Source of the DNA: Trichosphaerium sp. ATCC 40318
Taxonomy: Eukaryota > Discosea > Flabellinia > Trichosidae
Direction: 5' to 3'
Length of the DNA stretch: 64,000 bases
Assembly: GCA_038496445.1 (NCBI GenBank)
Contig: JALMLS010000076.1
Coordinates: 62,001-126,000 of the forward strand
The translations under genes were made by a program, and so were the position numbers. This document shows positions 47,364 through 58,260 of the stretch, one piece after another; positions within the stretch are counted from its first letter, which is position 1; each line of letters starts with the position of its first letter. The notes under the pieces were generated by a model. That model did not search any database, was not told the origin of the DNA, and saw only the letters and a program-made list of their open reading frames with translations.

Positions 47364-49116
47364 TCAAGTTGGTCTTTGAGTCTTATTGCTCAATTGATTA
47401 ATTGATACGGTAGGTGGTGTAGGTACCTACAAACTATGATTAATAATAAGGATACAAATAATTGTATTTAAGGTTCGTTTACGTACTGTATCGTCAAATA
47501 CTAGACCTTCACTAAACTGACCTCTTATCCGTGGTACAGCAGGAGCCAAAGGTGGCATACCATTAGCAGCATTCGCTCTAACAGTTTGTTGTGGTTGTAC
47601 ATTAATTGTTGACGTTTGTTGTCCTGGTAAAACCAAGAAATTAAGTTGTCCGTTAAGAGCATTTTGAAGGGGATGCTGTGGTTGTTGTTGTGATAAAACT
47701 TGTTGAAGAGGGTGCTGTTGTTGAGGTTGTTGCCGAATTGTTTGTGCAGGAGTTTGGAATTGTTGCATATTCTGTATTGTACCCTGACTACCAAGAGTGT
47801 TTCTATGCAGGTTCTGGTACTGAGCTGGTGGCATGAAGAAATTTTGCATCTCTATTTATAAATAAATAAAACCAATGAAGTCCCAAAGCGAACAAAAATA
47901 AAAGAAGGCCATTTATTTGAGCGAAAAGTTTCGTTTTTGACAGACTTTTTTCACAAAATGTCAATAAACCCAGATTTATTTGTTACCAGTAACGTACGTT
48001 GATTTTCAGCCAAAACAGCTGCATTTAGAGCCTCCAGAGGTGTGTGTGATGAGTTCACGTTCCCTTGGCGGTACACCTTAACAAATAAAAGTAAGAATAA
48101 CTTATAATGAAAAATAACAAAAAGCAGTACTAGTACCACAGCGTTTTGGCTTGTTTCTGTTGTATCATTATTATCCTTGTGGTACATATCCCATAAATAA
48201 GATGGTACATATTTGACATCTTTATGTTTGCTCTGTACGTGATATTTAAGAGCACCTTCTGTACCATACGCTATGCCATAAGCAGTTAGAGACGAGTAAC
48301 GGTTTTTAATCCCAGAATACCTTTTTTGCAAGCTGGCACGCGGCATTCAAATGGTCTAGGCACGTCGTTGAATTTCCGCCTGGTCCTCTTTCGCGATGGC
48401 CTTGGGAGAGTGTAAAAACGCGTATATTATAATTTTTTTGTAAGTTGGCATTTACATACTTGTGAGCCTTTTTATCTTCGTCTCTTGGTCTGTCTTTAAC
48501 GTTTTTAAGAACACCAAGCCAAGCTTCAACGTCAATAGGGCTTTTGTTCAATGTTAAAGCAATTGATTGTATAGAGTGCTACAAACATCAACGAACGCTT
48601 CAACATAACGACATCGATAGCATACCTCCGCAACGAGCATAGTCATCATTTTCTCGCATGCTTCTACTGTCCAACGCCCACCAATAGGTCCGTACGTATT
48701 TGCCCATCCAAGTGATTCGGTTGGAGCCACTAACAAAATGCGTGAGTCAAAAAAGTGACGTCAAAAGTAAAATTGAGATATTAATTTTATCAACTTTACC
48801 AGCACCCTTAGCAAGCTAACATGAGCAAAAAGGGTGGCAATAAATGGAAGAAAGGTAGATCTGTTGCGGCAAACCAATTTTAAACAAATACGAGCGCGAA
48901 TAGCCAGATTAATTTCGACTCGTGAGATAGTATTAAAACAGGCTAAAACGTACGACTTGCGGTTGTTTCTTGTTGTGCATTTTCTGCACCTCCCAATTGG
49001 CTTCCTTGCGTTAGAGTACCACTAATAGACGCGTTAGAGGCGGAATGGCTCGGTGGGTTGTACACAGGCATAACAGGCGCACGTGTAGCACTCTTATCAG
49101 TGGTATACGGCAGCAT
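47364..49116 (-). CDS. C2H2 zinc-finger transcription factor with Myb-like segment
   Basis: Nuclear DNA-binding protein by inference. Exon 1 (49116 to about 48963) is disordered and Ser/Thr/Pro-rich (MLPYTTDKSATRAPVMPVYN). After an intron of about 230 nt, long for this window, comes a Myb/SANT-like helical stretch: GGRWTVEACEKMMTML and SIQSIALTLNKSPIDVEAWL. A basic PSRKRTRRK (likely nuclear signal) leads to one C2H2 finger, FECRVPACKKAYGTEGALKYH followed by VQSKH, a type common in fungal regulators. The C-terminal half is Gln/Pro-rich (47.45-47.85 kb), typical of activation regions, and ends QLSNKTQRPT at 47364. Splice phases agree across all joins examined. Alternative starts lie upstream but lack ATG. 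Confidence 0.72.
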
Positions 49117-49196
49117 ATCGCCAAACGAGCACCTTATGGCTTTACAAGTACGAACATTAATTTGTAAGGTCAACTTGTGTCAATTAGCTTAATGGC

Positions 49197-51304
49197 ATGG
49201 TAGTAATTCGTAGATCCATTTGTTGGTATGTAGAAGACGAGAAAGAGAATCACAAACGATATTTTGCAACAACTCTCTCAGCAAAGCTTTCTGTTCGCTC
49301 CAAAGATGATTGGTACAACGTTGACCCACAAATGGCAATGGATATAGACGAACGAAACATTATAAAACGGAGGTACGGCTGTCAGAGGTGGCGTTCAATG
49401 AAAACTTGGTTTTATTTTTAACGTTGTTTGTTTACATTTTACAGACATAATGGATCTCTGTACCTAGCACTAAAGAGAATATTTCCAGAGGATGTATGGC
49501 GAAAGCATGAATTGCACGTGCATCCAGACGATTTTGAATATAGAGATAATGTACAAAGAAAACTAGATAGAATTGCTGAACACCACGGAGTACATCTTTT
49601 AAACGACCTGCAATATATCAGTACGGGAGACTATATTGAACATGGTTGCTATTATATACTAAAACGGTAAAGTACAATCGATACACAACACGTGATAAGC
49701 AAAAAAACTTACTTTTTTTTTGTTAAAATCAGACATAATCATTCAAAGATGGATGCTTTAGTAGACGCATTTCCGAATCACTTATGGGATACCACAGAGA
49801 GGAAAATTTTATCCACGCCTGTATTTAAGCCATTAAACAAACTTGCTGTTGATATTGATATGGCACAACATTTTGGTGTAAAAATAATGGAGGATTGGTA
49901 CAAAGTAGCACAAACAGACGCAATACGGTATAGACAAAGAGCTGGTGCTCCACCTCTTCCGTACGTATTATCCATGCAAAACTAAATAGATCATGGCATG
50001 TTTAGGTTTATAGCTATGAGGGATTTATTAAAGAACACATATCCTGATATGAAATGGGATGACACATTTTTTGAGTAAGTCAATTGTAACATAAACCTTT
50101 CTTACTGCTTCCTAGAAACGCACCGTGGTCTGCTTGGGCGGATAAGAATAATCAAAGGCGCAGATTTGAAGTACTTGCTGAAAGAGAAAATGTCAAGACG
50201 CTGGATGATTGGTATGTATTAAAAAAGGGTAAAGTTTATGGAGACGTTGCAGGGTTGCTAAATAGGTACTTGCCACATGATTAATGGTTTATTCAGTTAC
50301 CTTATTGTTTATCAGATACCGCGGCAATATCATGAAGGCTTTGGCAGGTATTTACCCTGAACACAACTTCAAATATAGGTATTACATCTATTACTGTAGT
50401 TTACTGAAAAGTATTTTAGAGATAACATACCTGCTTCTTATTGGCAAAAACAGAAGAATCAACTAAAATTCTTGGCTAAAATTTCAAAAAAAATGGTTGT
50501 AACAGACCCAAATTCATGGTACTGTTACACAATGGTGTTCTTTAAGCCAAAAAACATATTGTTATTGACTATGGCTCCTTAGGTTCCGCGTAGGTATCGA
50601 ATCTATGTCTAGTTTCGGTGGTAATGGATTCTTGCGAGCTCTTGATTTACAAGACAGTTTACATAAGCTTCATCCATATTTTGAGTTTAAAGGTAAACAA
50701 GGTCCTGATTACTCAAAGAAATCGAAACAAAGGTAACAGATATCTATCTCAAACCGTTTGAATCTTATGTTACTGTAAAGGTGGTTATTTAAATGCGTGC
50801 AACTACTGTTCCCTGGACAGCAGGTTGAAGAAGAACACAGCATTGATTCAAACGTTGCAAGTGGTGTAATCCTCGTTGTAGATATTTTTGTACCAAAGTA
50901 TAACCTTGTTGTGGAATACCAAGGTACATACTTGACAACGGATTTGTTATCTTACAATAATAGGCGAGCAGCACTATTCAGATCGCATTATACCATTTGC
51001 GCCAACACGCATTTTCTCATCACGTGATATTGAAAAATCACAGCAATTCGCTGATCAGGGTACCTCAGTGATCTCCATTTTTGCTCTTGTGTTTACTTAT
51101 GGTTAAGGGTTACAACTATTACTGATACCATACTGGTGGGACTCTTCTGTGGAGTCTTTAGCAGCAACTATAAAACACTATGTACCAGGCGCAGAGCTTA
51201 ACCCAATGATACCTACAAATGGTCACGTGTTACACGCAGAGCGTGTGAGTGAAGAAGACCAACGATTATATCAGCCCACAATGGCATTGATGTCACCTGT
51301 ATAG
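49197..51304 (+). CDS. DWY-repeat protein with nuclease-like C-terminus, copy A
   Basis: Family of unknown function, known to me from Rhizophagus-like fungi and other eukaryotes. It has about five to six helical repeats of roughly 80 residues, each with a DWY motif (KDDWYNVD, MEDWYKVA, LDDWYVLK) and a xSLxxALxxxYPExxW helix (GSLYLALKRIFPEDVW, KMDALVDAFPNHLW, NIMKALAGIYPEHNF). The C-terminus is a PD-(D/E)xK-like nuclease module: VEEEHSIDSN, VVDIFVPKYNLVVEYQ joined to GEQHYSD across an intron, SSRDIEKSQQFADQ, then LQLLLIPYWWD. The Asp and Glu of DIFVP and EYQG plus the RD.EK motif look like an intact active site. A paralog lies at 54.1-56.4 kb on the other strand. The gene ends at 51302-51304. 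The start at 49197 is the first ATG but is not certain. About ten introns. Confidence 0.72.
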
Positions 51305-51605
51305 TGTCCGAAAAGGATACATTAAAGTGTGTACTATAACGTTTAAATAGTCCGCTTTTAATCCAATGGTTCTGTATATTAAAAAAAAACAGTAGAGAAC
51401 GTCTCTTCGCCTTTTCTCGATAATTAAAGAAAGCGGCGCTTGCTTATCGAAGAATTCAAGGGTTTGAATACCCATTCGTTAACCCAAGTGAACGAACCAT
51501 GTATTACAGTGCGCGATGAGATTTAAAATGTTTTTTGTGACCAAACCTCAAATGACTTTTTCTGAACTTGAAATTTCAATAGTCATTAAACGCATATAAG
51601 GCCGC
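51305..51605. other. Intergenic region
   Basis: About 300 bases between two plus-strand genes, AT-rich, with no gene recognised. Confidence 0.5.
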
Positions 51606-53667
51606 ATGTCGAGCCATAAGATTGATGACGCCACACGAGAAACACTTCTTCATGATCTTACAGCAATATTTCCTTCCGTAGTACGTATATGAGTACACTA
51701 ATCACCAATAAAGCGTCTGTTGATAATTTTTTTGATTTTTTTTTTTGCTAATCTTTTAATTAAAAGGGCGTATCACAGTGCCATCGTGTGCTTAAAGGTA
51801 TGTATCACGTGTTTTCGATATTTCACTCACGTGCAAAGAGAACGATTACGATTTTGTTAAAACTGTCGAAGTAATATTAAAAGCAACAAAGGATGAGAAA
51901 ATGGTGCGTCTCGATGCCAGTTTTATTTTTTTTTCTTTTTCCCTTTTTTTTTTCATTAATCGTAAAATTCTGTATTATCTTTTGTTTACTCCATTGCTCC
52001 GTGTCGTAGTACCGCTTGATACGGAGCCGGAGTTGTACTATCTTGAACGTGTTGAACAGAGCGTTCTAAAACCCATGTGATAGGAACGACGTAGAGCACG
52101 ACCAGCATCTGTAAATCTAGGGCGTTCACGTGTAAAGAAAAGACCAAGTAGAAACAGTGGGCAAAACCAAACGGGTTATTTTCAAAGGTCGTGTCCAGAA
52201 GTTAGGTACTACTTTATTTTTTTTCACACTTTTTGATAAAACGCAAAACCCACACGTTAAATAAAGAGAGCATATGCGTTATGTCCTCCTCTACTATTCT
52301 ATTGAAAATCACGTTTTTTTAAATAAGTAGTAGGTTGTCGAAACCCTCTGGTGCTGATAGAAAGATAACACGAACAGTAACAGAGCCAGTGTAAGTAAAA
52401 TTAGTAGTATTTTGTTCAAAATGAAATTCAACAAAAAAAAAAGAAAAATATAAGCTCCCACATGTCCTGTTCTTAAATTTATTTAGTATTATGAACGATA
52501 GAAATGCACGCAGGTCGCCAAAACCAAGTACGGCAAAATCACGTTTTTTGGGTGGTATCACAGGCGCCTAAAAATAAATAATTGCAAAAAAAACTTAAAA
52601 ATATATATCACCTCTCATTTATCTTTAGAGCGAAAAGCGCATCGGAGAGCAGGCTCAGCGCCTTCACCACAATCCACACCTCACAAGAAATCATCTACAT
52701 CAAAGAATAGAAGAGGTTCTGAACGTAGACTCCGTAAAAGAAGTAACACTCGCGTTGGAAAATTATTCAGGTTCAAATCAGCTTCGAAAACTCCTTCGGT
52801 ACCTTATCCTTGTTTTTTTTTTCGTCAATCACGTGATATAACTTGACACATTTAATTTGTTTTGAAATTACAGAAATTCGGCACTAAATATGAGACTATT
52901 GTCGACTACTACAAAACAAATGGAAACGATCAACTTATGCCAACTTTTTTACATATTGCTATCAACTACATTGAAACGCACGGTATGGTTTACTATTTTT
53001 TTCCGCACGTGGAGCGTGACATTATTTCAGGTGTATACTTCGAGGGTATATTCAGAGTAAGCCCTCCACAGAGAGTACTAAATAATCTTAGAACGACAAT
53101 AGAACAAGGAAAGGTACGCAGACTAATGGATTTTAATTGTAATACTTAATATTAATGGTTCCTAGCCAATAGCTTTCGGTGATGAAGAAGTAGACGCACA
53201 TGCGGTTTCAGGACTTATAAAATTATTTTTAAGAGAGCTACCAGAACCTCTAGGCACATTTGCCCTTTTTGAGGAGTTCACAAAAGCAACGAGTACAAAA
53301 CCAATAATTTTTATTGTGCCTAACCTTATACAACTCTAGAGATGAAGGAAAATATTGATGGCCATTTGAGAGACCTTGTAGAGCAATTGTCACCACCAAG
53401 GAAAATACTATTCGAAAGATTGATACTCATGGCTAAGTGTGTTGCTGAAAATTCGAGCTACAACAAGATGTCTATTAGCAACTTGGCAACTGTTTTAGCG
53501 CCAAATGTTTTGTACAGAAAAGAATCTGACCCGCTGGTACCACTCCAACTCAATTACACGTGATATTTGTACCTTACTATTTTTTTAAGGCTATCGTTTC
53601 CGATGCCCACAAAGCCGCACAAACCTTTGTACTTCTCACAGAAAATTTCTACACTGTATTTTGTTGA
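51606..53667 (+). CDS. CUE-like / RhoGAP domain protein
   Basis: GTPase-activating protein for Rho-family GTPases. Exon 1 reads MSSHKIDDATRETLLHDLTA then IFPSV, and with VSQCHRVLKENDYDFVKTVE and VILKATKDEK it resembles a ubiquitin-binding CUE domain. A long basic, Ser-rich middle follows (LGRSRVKKRPSRNSGQNQTG, KKSSTSKNRRGSERRLRKRS). The RhoGAP domain spans about 52.87-53.6 kb: GIFRVSPPQRVLNNLRTTIE with the catalytic Arg, AHAVSGLIKLFLRELPEPLG, HLRDLVEQLSPPRKILFERL and YNKMSISNLATVLAPNVLY. The last exon, AIVSDAHKAAQTFVLLTENF, ends at 53665-53667. Arginine finger, KLFLRELPEP and NKM...APN are intact, so GAP activity is expected. Introns contain several CACGTG elements (51.80, 52.83, 53.56 kb). 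The joins in 51.9-52.6 kb are the least sure. Confidence 0.76.
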
Positions 53668-54130
53668 AACCCTTTCAACCCTTTTTTTTGTACAAACAGA
53701 AATGAACCGGTGAGATATTTTAAAGCCAGCATCTTGTTCCATTAACGAAGTACTGTAAACAAGCACCACACATGCTTTGCTAGTGGTTTTTGGAAACTGA
53801 CACGTGATAGCGGGCTTCTAATAACTTTTGTAGAATCAACGGGTTTTTGTAAGAAAATACAAACTCTTTATTTTACCACATTATCTCAAGGTGAAATTTT
53901 GAAAACCTCCAAATAAATCATACATTAATTGTACCTACCACCTTTACTGAATTTAATTATTGGTACTACAATGGCCTATTGTGGTGTGTACAAATCATAT
54001 GCAAACTGATAGAATACCTGAAGGTAGCTTGCAATTATGTGAGGCTAAGTAGCCAAAATCACAAGTAATTTGAGTGAGAACATTCGCAGATTACAAAAGG
54101 GTTGTTTTAATTGCTTCAAAATTGACCTAT
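53668..54130. other. Convergent intergenic region
   Basis: About 460 bases between the 3' ends of the RhoGAP gene and DWY copy B. Includes an ACACGTGAT element near 53802. No gene or RNA recognised. Confidence 0.5.
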
Positions 54131-56391
54131 TTACATTTTATGTGCCAGCACTTGTGTTTGTTGTGGACCCATAAAGGCAACATCTGCTGAAAAGTTAAAA
54201 TTTTATAGCAGTAATCTGTTCGTACTTGTTGTATGTGGTGGTGTATTTATAAGTGGTGTAGAAGTTGTAAGTGGAAAATAAGATCTTAAATCTGGCTTAT
54301 AGAATAATATTGTCGAAATGAGAGATTGAACGTCGCCAGTCTTCCACCAATACGGAACAGGAACCAGGCAGATTCCTGTTAAAAAGTAATCAAAATGATG
54401 TTAGATTTACCAACAAAGTACTAACCTGCATCGTTGCACTGTTGCAGTTTTTCATGATCTAATACTGCCTGAACAGATGGATATTGCCAGTTAAACCCAA
54501 AATCGTGATAGTGTTGCTCACCTAGTAAAGTAGGTTATAGAGTTTTTTTTTCTATAAGTTTGTACCTTGGTACTCGAACGCAATGCCCATTTGAGGTACA
54601 TAGATATCAACTACAAGGTTTTCTAGACTATAGTGCCTAATACCGATAATATGCTCCTCAATGACATCCATAGAAGGAAAGATTTGTTTAACACAAACCA
54701 TCAGTATTCTAGAAATATGTCAACAAAAAAGTCACAAGACTTACACTTACCTCTGCTGTGCTGCCTTACTTTTAAGATTAAACTTTGACCAATCCCAGGT
54801 AAAGCTATTATCAACAGTAGAAAGAACTTGTGGCCAATACTTTCTTAATCCTTTACCTCCAATTTCTTTTATTTGTTGAAACGAAACTCTATACCTTACA
54901 AACATTATTTTTATTGACAAAAAAAAAAGAAAAAATTAAGAAATCACTAGCAAGAAAAGTAAGAGAGACGTACCACATGGAAGAGTCTGTAACATGTAAG
55001 TTCCGTTTAACTTTCGATAAGAAATTATGTTGGTTTTCTTTTTGATCCCAGAAAGATACATTCCAATGAAATCGAGAATCATCCCATTCATACTCATTGT
55101 AAACAGCTTTTAGTGTTCTTCTGAGAGAACCGCCATACCTAAACAGTGGCATGTTAATGAATGCATGTGGTATATAAATACTACCTCCTTAATATAGCAC
55201 TAGCTACCTTCTCTGCCGAGCGGAGTTTAACACTGTACCAATCTTCTATTGTCTTGATACGCAGTTCTCTTTCATAAGCTCTAAAAAATATACGTTCGTT
55301 GCCAATGTCCTTCAGCACGTGTGCGGGACGCCTGCGATTTTTATTAGAGCTACAATACGCATTTATAATACTTGATGCATACTTGAATTTAGAAGCGTCC
55401 CATTGAAAATTTGTGTGGAGAGTCATAACACAACTGCTCAAGCTTTTGTAATTTTTCCTGCAGCGTTGTAAGTTGGGTTTAATCAAGAACACGTGAGCGT
55501 ACAGTAGGTCATATGCATCGTACTTTTCAACTTCCCGTGGATCTATGTTATACCACTCATATATTGTCTGCACTCCTAGAATCTTAGCAAGTGCGTCTAG
55601 CTCAGAACGTTGTTCTTCGAACGAACTTTCATTCTGCACGTATCTAGCATAAATTACTAGGTATTCTTGTATTCCTCTACCTTACTTGAATTTCCATGTA
55701 TTCCATGTATAATCAGAGTATATATGTGCCACTGCGTCATTCAATGTACTATAATAGTTTCTAGCAACACGTGTTAAATAGTAACGACATTAGAAAAAAG
55801 TTACATTATATTTCTAATTGCATCAGATGTTTTTGACAGTCTCATGGCATGAATTACATCATCTCCACCGAATTCATACCATCCACTCAGTTCTTTAATG
55901 CTTAATTTCTTAGAGACCTTATTAAAAAGTAACCTCTGAACGCTTTCTTGCATCCAATAATTTTTAGGTGAACGCCTGTAAAAAAATTTACTTTTTTGGT
56001 AATTTCAGATTGTTGCTTGCCTGAAGGACCACGGCCTCCAGTGATGACTTTTATATACATCACTAAGACACCGCGCCAAATCACCATTGTAGTGCGTCCT
56101 GTAAGGAGGTTAAAATATCGCGAGGCTTATGCTACGTACAGTAAACCACGTGCTCCAGTTTGGTGAATTGAGCGGTTGTCAATAGCGTACCAATCGTCAA
56201 GACTCTTTATATTCAAGGACTGGCCAACGTTATCAACAACACGCTCTCTATGATATGAATTGCGCCATTTGGACGAATTTCGGTTACTGGTGATCTGTTA
56301 GCTGAAATACGCCACTGAAATTGCTGTACGTTTCGTAGTAGCCCGAAAAAGCTGGATAGCTCGTTTGTAGAGTTTTATGAACTGCAGCCAT
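54131..56391 (-). CDS. DWY-repeat protein with nuclease-like C-terminus, copy B
   Basis: Paralog of the gene at 49.2-51.3 kb. Repeats read SLDDWYAIDNRSIHQTG, HYNGDLARCLSDVYKSHHW, TIYEWYNIDPREVEKYDAYD, RKNYKSLSSCVMTLH, KTIEDWYSVKLRSAEKVASA and YGGSLRRTLKAVYNEYEWDD. The C-terminal module has PSMDVIEEHII, VVDIYVPQMGIAFEYQGEQH, a DHEKLQQCNDAG segment and ICLVPVPYWWKTGDVQSLIS, so the proposed nuclease residues (E..H, D in VDIYVP, E in EYQGEQHY, EK) are retained. A PTT-like tail ends VLAHKM at 54131. The first exon (MAAVHKTLQTSYPAFSG, start 56389-56391) is only loosely attached because the next join needs an unusual donor. Function unknown; a structure-specific or defence nuclease is one possibility. 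About a dozen introns. Confidence 0.7.
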
Positions 56392-56628
56392 CTCTTTACG
56401 CTTGCAATGCCACAAAAATACTTCCTTTTGCGTACACACTAGCTTTGTAGCTTTTACTTAGATTGTTGTCAACAAATAAATTAAGGCTGTGCATTCGCGT
56501 TACGGTACCATATATTATACATATGACATATAGACACGCGTAACACTGCGCTAAATCTCGAAAAACAATCAGTTTTACAATCAGTTAAGCGCAGTGAGCC
56601 AAACCACTTACTGGCACAGCAACGAGTG

Positions 56629-58143
56629 ATGGACGCCGATTTAGAGAAAGAATTAGCCGCTTTGAATAGCTTTGCGTCAATGTCGTTTGGTGTTAACACA
56701 AATACGCCAAAATCAGGTAACAGCATACCATACAAGCTAAAAACGTCAAGATTGCTGAGAATTTTTAGACTGTAATAATGCTTCGCTCGGTGACGCTCTA
56801 GCCGCTTTAGATGACGAAGTGAGAGTGTCCTCAACGAACGAACTAGACATTTCAATAGATTTAGGCGATCTTGAAGTAAATTGCTGCAAATATAAAATTA
56901 AACAGCCATAACGTACCGTTAGGACTTGCAAATTGACGAAATTGATCTTGACTTGGAACCAGAGGAAAACAGGGCAACATCCCCAACGGCAACACGAATA
57001 CATTACGAACAGGAAGATCGTGAGGCCCTAAAGCGAAGACAAATGCAGGTAGGCACTATTAGATACTCTACAAAAACGGTTCAAAATACCTAAGTCAGTG
57101 AACTAGGAAGAGCGTGCTAGGCAGTTACAAGCAAGTATCGCGGCGCAAGAGGAGCAGGAGAGACAAGCACAGTTCGAAAGACAACGGTACGGATGACAAA
57201 ACAAAGAAAAAACACTTCTCCCTTGTTCTTACTTCTATCAGCATAGCCTTTGAACGAGAGCGTCTATTGAAGCAAGTACAAGATGAAAGAGACGTACGCA
57301 AAGGAGAACAAACGTTGTATAAGCTCACACAAGCACATGATTAGGCTGAAGATAACAGAAAAAAAGAGGAAGAAGAGAGACTTGCTGGAATTGAACTTAA
57401 GAAACGCTTAGCTCAGTTAGATGTTGTTAAACAAAAAATCCTTTTGTCTACACAACCTCAAGAACAACGTGCTGTAACAGGAGCTACACCTGTAAAACAC
57501 TTCCAAATGTTATCAGCACAAGAAAAAGAGAAAGAACGTCAAGAAACAAAAGACAGGATACTTAACCGAGCACGTGATCTCTCTGCTGGAAGACAAGAGA
57601 GACAAGAGAAGCGCGATGCAAACAAATTGGTATGTATTATGTCCATCAGTCATCGAACGTGATGCAGTAAACTAACTTTTGTTATTTCTTAGGATCAAAA
57701 ATTACAAAAACTTGTTGATTGGATAGCCACCATGTATGAATCTGAGCTTTCAAAAAAGCTATCAGATATTGTGGCATATGTGAATAATCTCACAGAATTT
57801 GATAGAACGCTTGTTCAAGTATTAAAGGATGGAAAAGAGGTGCGTAAAAACACAAAAAAGTCACTGTATTTTGTTAGGTTTTTTTTACCTTACTTTGTTG
57901 TAATAGGCTCTCACAACGCTTAATGTAACTATAAAAGCACAAAAGAAACCCCTTAAGCGTTCACCAGGAAGTCCATTAGAGCAATATAAAGAGCTCACTG
58001 GACAGCAATATGAACAGATTTCTGATTCTTTAAAACTCGCTTCTATAAAAGCAAAAGATTTAACTCAGGTCGATTTGATTAAAGTTGTAAAGTCTGTCAA
58101 GACTCTTAAACAACTTTTAGATACCTTAGATATTAAAAAATAA
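56629..58143 (+). CDS. Acidic/coiled-coil protein, unrecognised
   Basis: About 370 residues. The N-terminus is acidic (MDADLEKELAALNSFASMSF, DLGDLEDLQIDEIDLDLEPE). The middle is a strong coiled coil rich in Glu, Arg and Gln (EERARQLQASIAAQEEQERQ, DNRKKEEEERLAGIELKKRL). The C-terminal third is helical and less charged (LVDWIATMYESELSKKLSDI, NLTEFDRTLVQVLKDGKEAL, QVDLIKVVKSVKTLKQLLDT), ending LDIKK. Seven introns are inferred, with matching phases. I do not recognise a family. The start at 56629 is the first ATG after minus-strand DWY copy B, so the two genes diverge from about 240 bases. A cytoskeletal, centrosomal or trafficking role would fit the coiled coil, but nothing in the sequence proves it. 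Confidence 0.7.
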
Positions 58144-58260
58144 TCGAAATAAAGAAAAATCGTTACCGATTTGTACCAGTAAAGAACATTGTCTTCTTTT
58201 TCTTCAACGCAAAGATACACATTCTTGTACGTTGCAAGTTTTATTATTGAAAAAAAACAG

